DNA of 49,142 nt, taken from the IMG/VR virus record IMGVR_UViG_3300031746_000033, positions 1 to 49,142 of that record. One strand, given 5' to 3'. This document shows positions 18,122 through 26,563 of this stretch, piece after piece (positions within the stretch are counted from its first letter, which is position 1; the number at the start of each line of letters is the position of its first letter). A program made the position numbers and the translations under genes. Origin of the DNA: a virus. The notes beneath the pieces are model-generated. The model did no database searches. It saw nothing but the letters and a program-made list of their open reading frames with translations, and was not told where the DNA came from.

Positions 18122-19509
18122 GAAATTGATCCATTTCGTGTAATCTTAGTATCAGGAATACCATTACCGTTATTAAAAATTAAATTTCCTTTATTAGTAA
18201 CACCAACCAAAGAAGATTTTGGGTTATTTTCCATAAATTTTAATGATGATCTTTCTTGTCTTATTGATTCTGATAATCTAACAATCTCGGATTTATTAAA
18301 ATCACTCATTTCTTTTTTTAATTTTCTTTGATTTTCTTCTTGTATTGTTTTTTCTTTAACATCAGTATTAAAATATTTTGAAATAATTCTATCAATTTTT
18401 GATTCTCCAAATGTTCCGTGAGATAAAGTTGGATATGATTTATGTTTCATTTTTGATCCGTGTCTTGGATATTCATCTTCTTCTTCTTCATAATCATTTA
18501 GATCAAACATACTGTCTCCCATTGTTAATTCTTGTCTCATGTTTCTACTAAATGCTGACGGAATTTTTTCATTAAGAGCGTCTTCTAAACTCATAATCTC
18601 TTTCATTTCCCCTCCTTCTGATGGTGGAGGTAATTCTTGATCACCCATATCAAATTCTTCATCACCCATTCCTTCTTCATCGCCCATTTCAGGATTGTCA
18701 TTAACATCTTCTTCTTCAACACCTTCTAATCGGTCAATTATTTCTTCTACATCGTCATCATTTAAAGTTGTTAAATCTAATGAAGATAAAACAGAATTTA
18801 TAACATATTTAACGTCATCTCCACTCATTTCTTCTTCTTCATTACTATTATAAGCTCTAATTTTTTGTGCTAATTTACCTGTAAGTTTTTGAATAATTTT
18901 CATTGTAACTGGTTCGTCATCATCCCCTTCTTCATCTGATCCCATTCCGTCAAAATCAACATCTTCATCAGAAGATAGTGAATCGTCAGTTGCCACAGGT
19001 TCTGCTGTAGGTGCCGCAACAGGTGCCGCAACAGGTGCCGCAACAGGTGCCGCAACAGGTGCTGCAACAGGTGCCGGGGTTTGTTCGTCAAGTTCAATAT
19101 CATCTGTACCATACGACTCTTCGTTTGTAGGTCTTCTTTTTAAGATGTATTTTTTGTCTTCATTAAATAATGAAGTCCCGTTCTCATTTTCAAATAAAGT
19201 ATTTAATTCTTTAGCGATTAAATTCATTCTTTTGAATGCTTGAGAATATGATGCGTAATATTGTCTATTTTTCATAGGTGCAATATATTCGTTTTCAGAT
19301 TCATTAATTGATTTCTTTATAATATAACCCGATTTTTCTTTCACAATTTGGTATTTATGTCCATCTGCTAAATTGATAGAGTATTCTGTAGATTTAGATT
19401 CATTAATAGAATTTGGAACATTCTCTTTGTAACGAGAAATTTCAATAATTCTTTTAATTTTATCCATTCCCTCTAATTTTTCACTACCAATCGGTCTTAA
19501 GTTTCCCAT
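18118..19509 (-). CDS. Large acidic head-associated protein with Ala-Pro repeat
   Basis: 463 aa, start MGNLRPIGSEKLEGMDKIKR. Order: N-terminal alpha/beta segment (~1-130), a VAAP repeat (~150-170), an Asp/Glu-rich disordered stretch (~175-300), then a basic helical C-terminus (ENQRKLKKEMSDFNKSEIVR). First gene of the four-gene operon; a TATTTATA box lies 31 nt upstream. The layout, acidic linker plus helical end, resembles core or scaffold accessory proteins. Function unproven. Confidence 0.6.
   Translation of the reverse strand: MGNLRPIGSEKLEGMDKIKRIIEISRYKENVPNSINESKSTEYSINLADGHKYQIVKEKSGYIIKKSINESENEYIAPMKNRQYYASYSQAFKRMNLIAKELNTLFENENGTSLFNEDKKYILKRRPTNEESYGTDDIELDEQTPAPVAAPVAAPVAAPVAAPVAAPTAEPVATDDSLSSDEDVDFDGMGSDEEGDDDEPVTMKIIQKLTGKLAQKIRAYNSNEEEEMSGDDVKYVINSVLSSLDLTTLNDDDVEEIIDRLEGVEEEDVNDNPEMGDEEGMGDEEFDMGDQELPPPSEGGEMKEIMSLEDALNEKIPSAFSRNMRQELTMGDSMFDLNDYEEEEDEYPRHGSKMKHKSYPTLSHGTFGESKIDRIISKYFNTDVKEKTIQEENQRKLKKEMSDFNKSEIVRLSESIRQERSSLKFMENNPKSSLVGVTNKGNLIFNNGNGIPDTKITRNGSIS
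19010..19075 (-). repeat. 12-bp tandem repeat coding for VAAP units
   Basis: About five near-identical copies of a 12-bp unit (GGTGCCGCAACA on the plus strand) encode the Ala-Pro linker of the 463-aa protein. It is locally GC-rich, unlike the surroundings. Confidence 0.85.
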
Positions 19510-19583
19510 TTTTTTGTTTTTTTAAAAATATTATTTTTCTTATAAATATATTAATACTTATGTTTATTTGTTGTTTTATAAAA

Positions 19584-20318
19584 TTATTGTTTCATGGATA
19601 ACTTTTTATCCAATATAGTTGTAGATAAATTATGTAATTTTTCAATATATCCGTTCCGTCTTAAAATTTTAAACACTAAATTCTCTGTTGAATATTCCCC
19701 ATCTTTTTCTAATCCACAAGTCCTATATTTTTTAAGTTTTTTCTTATACTTATCGACAAGTTCTTTTGCGGTGTCCATATCCTCATCTTCAATGTTTTCT
19801 ATAACACCGTCTATTATGTTCATCCATTGTTTAGATTTTTCTTTTAATAGATTTTTATCTATGTTAATGTCTTCTTTTTCTGGTTCATTTGACCACTCGT
19901 CAAAAAGTATAGAATATACTCCACTACTAAAATGAGTTTCAACCTCATTTTGAACATAAAGTTCTACCTCATAACCAAATATTGTTATATCGTGATTCTT
20001 ATTAAAAATAATTTTCTTTAAGTTAAATAACTTTTCATACAATTCAATTTGATTTGGTGGGTATTGTGAAAAATTGGCAACTATGTGTAAATCAAAATCA
20101 GAAAATTTTGACCAGTTATAATTAGATAATGATCCCGTTAAGATAATGTCCGTTATTACAATATCAATATCTAAAAAGTCAATAAACTCATGTGCAATCT
20201 CTAATAATCTTTCTCTAACTTCAGATTTCATTGCAGGAGTACCACTATTTAAATCCCAAATTTTTGGATTTAATTCTTTTTTTGGTACAAAACTTTTTAG
20301 TATTTCATTATTATCCAT
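19584..20318 (-). CDS. Pol beta-superfamily nucleotidyltransferase
   Basis: 244 aa. The motif TGSLSNYNWSKFSDFDLHIV (residues 61-80) is the hG[GS]-x9-13-D-h-D signature of the polymerase-beta nucleotidyltransferase fold, with Gly62-Ser63 and metal ligands Asp74 and Asp76. A probable third acidic residue is in YEVELYVQNE. The C-terminal half is helical. It would transfer a nucleotide to a protein, RNA or small molecule; the substrate cannot be told. The TATTTATA box ends only 4 nt before the ATG, suggesting a nearly leaderless mRNA. Confidence 0.75.
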   Translation of the reverse strand: MDNNEILKSFVPKKELNPKIWDLNSGTPAMKSEVRERLLEIAHEFIDFLDIDIVITDIILTGSLSNYNWSKFSDFDLHIVANFSQYPPNQIELYEKLFNLKKIIFNKNHDITIFGYEVELYVQNEVETHFSSGVYSILFDEWSNEPEKEDINIDKNLLKEKSKQWMNIIDGVIENIEDEDMDTAKELVDKYKKKLKKYRTCGLEKDGEYSTENLVFKILRRNGYIEKLHNLSTTILDKKLSMKQ

Positions 20319-20322
20319 TACT

Positions 20323-20330
20323 TATAAATA
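20323..20330 (-). promoter_or_regulatory. TATTTATA box abutting the nucleotidyltransferase start
   Basis: TATATTTATA on the minus strand ends 4 nt upstream of the ATG at 20318, an example of the short-spacing class. Confidence 0.45.
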
Positions 20331-20344
20331 TAATGGTTTTTAAA

Positions 20345-20590
20345 TTAAGATATTTTTATATATTTAAAAACTTTGGATATTTGTGAATTAAAAAAACTAC
20401 CTTGTGATTTTGCGGATCTAAATTGGGTATAGATTTGATGAGGAACATCCTCATATTCATAAATCATTCCATTTTTAAACTCAGCAACAAGTTTTTTTGT
20501 TTCAGTATCGTATTCCGTTTTAATTAAATTACTTGATTCAATTTCATTTAAAATTTTTGTTCCCTTAATTTCTTCTTTAATAACTCCCAT
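20345..20590 (-). CDS. KTSC-domain protein
   Basis: 81 aa. Residues ~19-78 match the KTSC pattern: SSNLIKTEYDTETKKLVAEF, NGMIYEYEDVPHQIY, then SAKSQGSFFNSQI and a terminal YIKI. KTSC domains occur alone in phages or fused to RNA- and tRNA-related proteins such as lysyl-tRNA synthetases; the function is unknown. It is divergent from the ClpC-like gene. Confidence 0.8.
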   Translation of the reverse strand: MGVIKEEIKGTKILNEIESSNLIKTEYDTETKKLVAEFKNGMIYEYEDVPHQIYTQFRSAKSQGSFFNSQISKVFKYIKIS

Positions 20591-20684
20591 AATCTTTTAT
20601 TTTAAATATATTTATAAAAAAATAAAAATACACCTTATATACTTTTTAATAAAAAATTATTACATTTATAAAAAAACAAATATT

Positions 20685-22745
20685 ATGATTGAATTTCAAG
20701 ACGAAAACGAAAAAGGAAAAAAGAAACCAGACAGTAGTGGAGGAACTCCCGTTTTAGACAACTTTAGTAGAGATTTAATAAAAATGGCAGAGGAAGGGAA
20801 ATTAGACCCTGTAATTGGTCGAGAAAAAGAAATTTTAAGAATTGCTCAAGTTTTATCTCGAAGAAAAAAAAATAACCCAATAATAATTGGTGAGCCAGGA
20901 GCCGGAAAAACGGCAATTGTTGAGGGTTTAGCAATGATGATTTTTAATGGTGAATGTCCTAAAAACTTGTCAGATAAAAGAATTGTATCTTTAGATATGA
21001 ATTCGGTTGTTGCTGGAACAAAATATCGTGGTCAATTTGAGGAACGAATGAAAATTATAATTGAAGAATTACAGTCTAATCCAAACATTGTTGTTTTTAT
21101 TGACGAAATTCACACAATGGTGGGAGCGGGAAACAGTTCTGGATCTTTAGATGCTTCCAATATTTTTAAACCCGCATTATCTAGAGGGGAAATTCAATGT
21201 GTTGGAGCAACAACATTAGACGAATACCGAAAACATTTTGAAAAAGATGGGGCATTAGAAAGACGATTCCAAAAAGTAATTGTAGATCCATCAACTAAAG
21301 AAGAAACTTTTGAAATTCTTAAACAAAGTAAATCTAAATATGAAGAACATCATAAGGTAAACTATAGTGACGAATCTCTTTGGATTTGTGTTGAACTAGC
21401 TGATAGATACATTACGGATAGAGAATTTCCCGACAAAGCATTTGACATTTTAGATGAGGTTGGAGCAAGAATGCAGATCGATATTAAATTACCTGAAGTT
21501 ATTGAAAAACTTAAATTGGCCGCCCAATCAATTAAAAAAGAAAAACTTGATGTAATTAAACGACAAAATTATGAACAAGCCGCAGAATTAAGAGATAAAG
21601 AACGTACTATTGTTTCTAATCTTGAAAAAGAAAAAAGAAAATTTGAGGATTATCTTAAAACAAGTAAAAGAATAGTTTCAGAAGAATTGATTTATGAGGT
21701 TGTTTCTAATATGACAAAAATACCCGTATCAAAACTAAACTTGGATGAAAAAAATACTTTGGTTAATTTAGAGTCTTCTCTAAACTTTACAGTAATCGGT
21801 CAAGAAGAAGCTGTTATGAAAATATCAAAATCTATTCGACGAAATCGTGTCGGAATTAAAGATCCTAATCGACCAATAGGGTCATTTATTTTTTTAGGAT
21901 CAACAGGTGTTGGTAAAACATTTTTAGCAAAACAATTAGCAAAACAAATATTTGGAAATGAAGATAATTTAATACGTGTTGATATGTCGGAATATCAAGA
22001 GAGACATACGATATCAAGATTAATTGGATCTCCTCCAGGATATGTGGGACATGAAGAAGGTGGACAACTTACTGAACAAGTAAAAAATAAACCGTATTCT
22101 GTAATTTTATTTGATGAGATTGAAAAGGCAAATAAAGATATTTTTTCAACATTATTACAAATGTTAGATGACGGACATTTAACTGATGGATTAGGTAGAA
22201 AGATCAATTTCAAGAATTGTTTAATTATTATGACATCTAACATTGGAGTTAAAAAATTACATGATTTTGGAACTGGTGTTGGATTTAAAACTAATAGTGA
22301 TGTTGTTAAAGAAGAACATAAAAGAGATGTTCTTAAAAAAGAGTTGGGGAAGTTTTTTGCTCCTGAATTTCTTAATCGTATTGACGATGTTATTATCTTT
22401 AACTCATTAAAAAAAGAAGATATAGATAAAATTGTTAAATTGGAACTTGATATTTTATTAAAAAGATTACTTAAAATGAAATATAAATTTAGTTACAAAT
22501 TGGAAGTTATTGATTTAATTTCAAAAGTGGGGTTTGACGAATTGTTTGGAGCTCGTCCATTAAAAAGAGCAATTCAAGATAAAATCGAAGATTTAATATC
22601 CGAAAAAATACTTTTAAATGAAGTTGTTGAAAATAAAGACTATATGTTATTAGTAAAAGACGATGAAAATATTTTAATTGAGGACCATTCTATTCCTGAA
22701 CCAAAAAAAAGAGGTAGAAAAAAGAAAGAGGATCAACCACAGTAG
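20685..22745 (+). CDS. clpC: ClpC-type AAA+ unfoldase with UVR motif and ClpP-docking loop
   Basis: 686 aa, two AAA+ modules, lacking the usual N-terminal adaptor domain (ClpC is ~810 aa). D1: Walker A IGEPGAGKT (~68-76), Walker B VVFIDEIHT, pore-loop region KYRGQFEER. Middle: a UVR motif NYEQAAELRDKER (~293-305), the mark of ClpC. D2: Walker A GSTGVGKT (~405-412), Walker B VILFDEIEKA, arginine-finger region PEFLNRID. A VGF tripeptide (~530, in TGVGFKTN) sits where ClpC carries its ClpP-binding loop, so docking to host ClpP is plausible. Lys-rich tail. On the plus strand alone, facing a peptidase gene. Confidence 0.92.
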   Translation: MIEFQDENEKGKKKPDSSGGTPVLDNFSRDLIKMAEEGKLDPVIGREKEILRIAQVLSRRKKNNPIIIGEPGAGKTAIVEGLAMMIFNGECPKNLSDKRIVSLDMNSVVAGTKYRGQFEERMKIIIEELQSNPNIVVFIDEIHTMVGAGNSSGSLDASNIFKPALSRGEIQCVGATTLDEYRKHFEKDGALERRFQKVIVDPSTKEETFEILKQSKSKYEEHHKVNYSDESLWICVELADRYITDREFPDKAFDILDEVGARMQIDIKLPEVIEKLKLAAQSIKKEKLDVIKRQNYEQAAELRDKERTIVSNLEKEKRKFEDYLKTSKRIVSEELIYEVVSNMTKIPVSKLNLDEKNTLVNLESSLNFTVIGQEEAVMKISKSIRRNRVGIKDPNRPIGSFIFLGSTGVGKTFLAKQLAKQIFGNEDNLIRVDMSEYQERHTISRLIGSPPGYVGHEEGGQLTEQVKNKPYSVILFDEIEKANKDIFSTLLQMLDDGHLTDGLGRKINFKNCLIIMTSNIGVKKLHDFGTGVGFKTNSDVVKEEHKRDVLKKELGKFFAPEFLNRIDDVIIFNSLKKEDIDKIVKLELDILLKRLLKMKYKFSYKLEVIDLISKVGFDELFGARPLKRAIQDKIEDLISEKILLNEVVENKDYMLLVKDDENILIEDHSIPEPKKRGRKKKEDQPQ

Positions 22746-22760
22746 TAAAATTAAAAATAT

Positions 22761-23546
22761 TTAATGTTTAGTGTAACCAAGTTCCTCAATCATTAACTTA
22801 CCAACTTTGATCCCATTGTAAGTATCGTCAACAACAACATATTCATTTGGTGTGTGATAACGATAATATCCAATTGATATATTAAAACAAGGAATATTAA
22901 ATAATGTATTAACCATATATATGTCCGTATAAGGGTGTTTATGGTACTTTGTGTCAGATGGGAAATGTTCGGTAATTAAACCCCCACCAACTCTAAAGAA
23001 TTCACTATCACGATCAAACATATTTTTACTCATAAGATATTCAGAAATCATATTGTTCTCAGGTGCATCAAATTGAATCCCATATCCAACATTTTTAAAG
23101 AACTCCGGATCTGCGTTTTTTGATCCGTGACAACCAGTTTCTTCAGACACAAAAAATGCTGATTTTAAATTTGGTAATTCCTTTAATAATTCCAAACAAC
23201 CAAACACACCACATTTATCGTCACCACCAATACCAGTTGGGTGTCCTTTATCGTTATATGCTTTAAGTGATAATTTGATCTCTCCCTGAGCGTTAGGTAA
23301 CATTTCCTCAACAACGTTAATTGTGTCAATAGTATGTACCGTATCGGTGTGAGCAATCACACACGGGAAGTATTCAATATCTTCGTCGGTTTGTTTCGTT
23401 GCGTAGATGTTATACATCTCATCAACATAAAACGGAATATTGTTCTCGGTTAACCAATTGGTAATAAATTGGATCATCAAATCCTCTTTATATGTCTTTG
23501 TTGGTACGGACAATACTTGTTTTAATAAGTCATAATTTCTTTCCAT
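22761..23546 (-). CDS. M20/peptidase T-like zinc aminopeptidase
   Basis: 261 aa from the ATG at 23546; a longer frame starting at a TTG would run through the promoter. Metal and catalytic motifs are all visible: CVIAHTDTVH, GIGGDDKCGVFG, FFVSEETGCHGS, IQFDAPENN and the late RYHTPNEYVVVDD. These are the five ligand positions of the M20/M28/M42 metallopeptidases, closest in style to peptidase T or PepD-like enzymes. It would trim short peptides in the cytoplasm. A host-type promoter ends 4 nt before the ATG, so the mRNA is probably leaderless. Convergent with the ClpC-like gene. Confidence 0.88.
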   Translation of the reverse strand: MERNYDLLKQVLSVPTKTYKEDLMIQFITNWLTENNIPFYVDEMYNIYATKQTDEDIEYFPCVIAHTDTVHTIDTINVVEEMLPNAQGEIKLSLKAYNDKGHPTGIGGDDKCGVFGCLELLKELPNLKSAFFVSEETGCHGSKNADPEFFKNVGYGIQFDAPENNMISEYLMSKNMFDRDSEFFRVGGGLITEHFPSDTKYHKHPYTDIYMVNTLFNIPCFNISIGYYRYHTPNEYVVVDDTYNGIKVGKLMIEELGYTKH

Positions 23547-23550
23547 GGTA

Positions 23551-23581
23551 CAAAAGTACAAAAATTATTTCAATATACCAA
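23551..23581 (-). promoter_or_regulatory. Host-type promoter for the peptidase gene, leaderless
   Basis: Minus strand TTG-N20-TACTTTTG, then TACC, then ATG. The -7 element fits TAnnTTTG, and the transcription start should fall at or next to the start codon. Confidence 0.6.
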
Positions 23582-24959
23582 CAATTCTTTTAATTTCTTC
23601 AAATAATTCGTATTGGGTTTCAATTCTTTTTAATTCTTCAAAATCTACAGATCTTTTTTGTTCCGTATCATCACTTATATTATTTTTAATACTAACAATA
23701 ATCTTATTTGTTTTTGGGTCAATTTTATCCACCTTAAACATTTTATTTTTATCTGTTTTTATTGGTAACCATTTATCAAATCCATATTCTTTATCCACTT
23801 TTTGTTGAATACCAATAAATTCATTATAGTTTGTAAATCTTTCATCGTCATCAAAACCTTCATATATTTTTTCTAATTCATTTGCAACAAAACTTTGAAA
23901 TTTATCATAGTCAACATCACAATTGGTATTATATCTTAGTTCATCCCAACCACCTCTACTATAATTATTTTTATCTAATTTTTCAATTAACGTAGTTAAT
24001 AAAGTTTTAAGATCTTCATTTTCGGATTTAGTTTGTTTGTACCAAGTTAATAACACTCCAACCGTAGTTTGGAATTTATATCCAAAGTTTATTTCTTTTA
24101 TTCCAAATTTCATAAACGGATTTACAAATTCAGATCTTATTGTGTCTTTAATTGTATTATAAACACAATCTTCAAATTCTGTACTATATTCACCAACAAT
24201 TGTAGTAACAAAATCAATGTTTATGTCAGACATTGCTTCTGATATTTTTTTGGTATCGTCATTCGTTATTGATGGGTAAAATGTTTTAACAATATTATAA
24301 ATACTGTTAGAATTTTCATCACTAAGAGCATAATTCATAAAGTCGCCATTTTCCCAATCTTCAATATATTGTTCGTCTTGATAATAGTTATCATAACCCC
24401 CATAATTTGACATATGAATGTTCCATTCATATTTATCCTCATCACCAATATCAAAAACGTCTAAGAAATCTTCATCCTTCTCAAATAAAATTGTAACAAT
24501 TGAACTATTTGGAAATTTTTCATTAAATTTAATTTCATCAATTAAATTATCTCCACCATTTTCATTCCAGTTAGGATCATATCCCCTATAAACTTTTTTC
24601 AAGAATTCAAATGTTCTACCAAATATAACTAATGGTGTTAGAAGTTTAAGTGATTCTGGAAATAATTTTCTTAATTCATCCACATCACCAAAACGAATAA
24701 TATCATCATGAACCCTAATAACACTTGTTTGATTATTTTCCCGATTATGTAAAGATACAATTGGAGTGTCTTCATTAGAACTAATTATGAAATATGTGTC
24801 CCCATCATTAAAATTATTATCCCAATTATTACTATAAAAATCCCCACCAAAATAAAATGCGGAATCTTTAGATAATACCTTCACTATCTTTAAATCATCA
24901 TTTTCAATAATTATTTCTAAATCTCCAGATTCGTATGGGTTATATTTTTTGTTTTCCAT
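23565..24959 (-). CDS. Large acidic hypothetical protein
   Basis: 464 aa, rich in Asp, Glu, Asn, Tyr and Phe. N-terminal ~110 residues form a beta-rich segment (DLEIIIENDDLKIVKVLSKD; TYFIISSNEDTPIVSLHNRE), the rest is helical (FVTTIVGEYSTEFEDCVYN; GWDELRYNTNCDVDYDKF). No signal peptide or membrane segment. A TATTTATT box ends 5 nt before the ATG. It is divergent from the tmRNA gene. I do not recognise a family; it is probably a non-structural cytoplasmic protein by location. Confidence 0.6.
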   Translation of the reverse strand: MENKKYNPYESGDLEIIIENDDLKIVKVLSKDSAFYFGGDFYSNNWDNNFNDGDTYFIISSNEDTPIVSLHNRENNQTSVIRVHDDIIRFGDVDELRKLFPESLKLLTPLVIFGRTFEFLKKVYRGYDPNWNENGGDNLIDEIKFNEKFPNSSIVTILFEKDEDFLDVFDIGDEDKYEWNIHMSNYGGYDNYYQDEQYIEDWENGDFMNYALSDENSNSIYNIVKTFYPSITNDDTKKISEAMSDINIDFVTTIVGEYSTEFEDCVYNTIKDTIRSEFVNPFMKFGIKEINFGYKFQTTVGVLLTWYKQTKSENEDLKTLLTTLIEKLDKNNYSRGGWDELRYNTNCDVDYDKFQSFVANELEKIYEGFDDDERFTNYNEFIGIQQKVDKEYGFDKWLPIKTDKNKMFKVDKIDPKTNKIIVSIKNNISDDTEQKRSVDFEELKRIETQYELFEEIKRIVGILK

Positions 24960-24981
24960 GTAAAAATAAATATCTTAAATA

Positions 24982-25012
24982 TTTGGAATTTTTATTTTTT
25001 GTCTTATCTTTG
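24982..25012 (+). promoter_or_regulatory. Consensus Bacteroidota promoter of the tmRNA
   Basis: TTTG (24982-24985), exactly 19 nt, TATCTTTG (25005-25012). This is a full match to -33 TTTG / -7 TAnnTTTG, about 30 nt before the mature tmRNA 5' end. Confidence 0.85.
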
Positions 25013-25043
25013 TATTTATAGTATTACAAGTTATTTGACATAT

Positions 25044-25458
25044 GGGGGTGTTTTTGGATTTGACAGGTATTGGCTGAAGACAAAGGGCACGTGGAGACTG
25101 AATTAATCTCCTTAAAAACTGATTCACAAAAACAATCGGCGACGTTTTATCGAAAATGGAAACTCTTGGTTTACTAAGAGGATCCGAAGTTACTGTAGCC
25201 TAAGAGGTTTACGGAAACGGGGGGTCGGTGGACACATAACCTAGCAACAGAAGTCTTTATGGTGTGGTTTCTACCCTAAAAGGAACAAACGGTCTCGTTC
25301 AGAGTACTACCGTAATAAAAGTGAACTCTACACAGTTATTGGTGACGATGTCAAAATAGGAACCAAATATTTCGGAAGGTATGACAAACCTTGACCTAAA
25401 CGTGTAGTCCTTCTCTGACAGGATATTATGGACCGGAGTTCGAGCCTCCGCACCTCCA
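25044..25458 (+). ncRNA. ssrA: Transfer-messenger RNA (tmRNA)
   Basis: The 5' end GGGGGUG pairs with CACCUCC at 25451-25457 (7-bp acceptor stem), followed by discriminator A; CCA is not encoded. The hallmark GGAUUUGACAGG-type segment follows the 5' end and the T-arm CGGAG-UUCGAGC-CUCCG closes the 3' end. The tag frame most likely resumes at GGC (25138), after CAAUC, as in Bacteroidota tmRNAs. It then reads 21 codons, GDVLSKMETLGLLRGSEVTV plus Ala, to UAA at 25201-25203. This is much longer than the ~9-residue Bacteroidota tags and ends TVA, not ALAA. It rescues stalled ribosomes with host SmpB. Confidence 0.95.
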
Positions 25459-25468
25459 CATCATATTA

Positions 25469-25495
25469 CCCCATCTCCACAGATGGGGTTTTTTT
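25469..25495 (+). terminator. tmRNA terminator
   Basis: Perfect 8-bp stem CCCCATCT/AGATGGGG, loop CCAC, then seven T, 11 nt after the mature tmRNA 3' end. Confidence 0.9.
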
Positions 25496-25544
25496 ATGCG
25501 TTAAAATTATAGATTAGTGTTGTGTGAATATTATATTTTAGAGC

Positions 25545-25583
25545 ACAAAAAAAGGGATCAATTCACATCGTCCCTTTTTAATT
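25545..25583 (-). terminator. Terminator of the giant ncRNA transcript (bidirectional)
   Basis: AAAAAGGGA/TCCCTTTTT stem (9 bp, loop of 13 nt). On the minus strand it is followed by a T-run and GTGC. It sits ~40 nt after the last hairpin-rich part of the ncRNA; a T-run after CTCAGG near 25619 could be an earlier stop point. Confidence 0.65.
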
Positions 25584-25619
25584 TTTTTGAACCTAAAATA
25601 TAATATAAAAAAATAAAAA

Positions 25620-26507
25620 CCTGAGATTACAGTTTTCGTAAGTGTCTTTCGAGTCATTATTGGTTCTACTCTTATCCACAGGATTTTGTCCTGTAACACT
25701 CATTACCGATTGGTTAGACCAATCACTCCTTGACGATATAACTACTCTCTTACTACTCCTGTCTCCTCAAGATTGCGTCCTGATTCGGTCTTCGACGACC
25801 TAGAGATTTTTCATAAAAATACGGTCAAACTTGCGGTTATCACGTTCCACTGACAGCCAGTGAATAGGTGGGTAACTTCCGTTATATCGTGACGAACACT
25901 TTTGCTTTATAGTTTATAAATGTTACTTCATTAACATTAAAGTTTTTGTGTCGTGGATTGTTCAAAGTTGTGGTCCGTCTTAAGCTTCATTATCTTTTGA
26001 ATAACAAAATACCAAACAACTCTGTAAAATGTCCCCATTTCAATATTTCAAGACTACTTCGAAACTAACCCCTTGGTAGAAGTCGGTTAAGGTTAATAAC
26101 GGCACCATCCGTACGTTAACATACCTTTCGGTTTTAAGTATCCTTTTATATTGGAACCCGCAATAACAACATTGGAAATATTGATTCTTGCATCATCCCT
26201 ACGAGTTATTCCTATTGGAGTTCCCTCCTCAACAAGATGACCCACATCACCTCGTCATAAAATCACTTTCCCTACACCGTTGGCCTCGGTACTAAAGATC
26301 TTATGGTATCTCGCCTGTGTACTCGACCTCAATATTCCGAAGACTATTAAGACGCAAACCCGTTACACTTGGGGGTTCACTTTATCCTACTTTCGTAGTT
26401 TATTTTATGGACTATACACGGCCCAATATCTTTATCAGTTTCATTTCTTACTTCTGAATGGATAATCTAAATTTTCAAAGAACTTTTCAGGACTTTTCCT
26501 GATTTGT
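25620..26507 (-). ncRNA. Candidate giant structured non-coding RNA (~890 nt)
   Basis: No convincing ORF on either strand across ~1 kb, in a genome that is otherwise gene-packed, and the segment is less AT-rich than the intergenic DNA. A strong host-type promoter (26512-26542) and a terminator flank it. Local hairpins include 25678-25694 (ACAGGA/TCCTGT), 25708-25724 (GATTGGT/ACCAATC), 25787-25800, 25848-25862, 25921-25936, 26217-26228 (GGAG-GGAA-CTCC) and 26387-26398 (CTAC-GAAA-GTAG), the last two with GNRA loops, plus a 5' hairpin at 26488-26501. The 5' CCUGA..AGUU can pair with the 3' AACU..UCAGG, closing the molecule. Size and location beside RNA genes in a phage recall GOLLD and ROOL RNAs; I cannot assign it to either by sequence. 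Confidence 0.75.
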
Positions 26508-26511
26508 TTTA

Positions 26512-26542
26512 CAAAGATAAGACATTTATTTTGTTATGTCAA
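26512..26542 (-). promoter_or_regulatory. Host-type promoter of the giant ncRNA
   Basis: Minus strand CTTG-N20-TATCTTTG; the -7 octamer is identical to that of the tmRNA promoter. The predicted start is ~26507, just 5' of the first hairpin. Confidence 0.8.
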
Positions 26543-26563
26543 GTACTTTGTAATATTTTTTTT

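Noticed and set aside
26280-26465. 61-aa plus-strand ORF inside the ncRNA region
   Set aside because: No promoter, box or codon pattern, antisense to the structured RNA; a chance frame.
25620-26507. RNase P RNA, group I intron or rRNA fragment as identity of the large RNA
   Set aside because: No GAGGAAAGUC-type RNase P core, no interrupted gene or intron-core P7 motif, and no recognisable rRNA segment.
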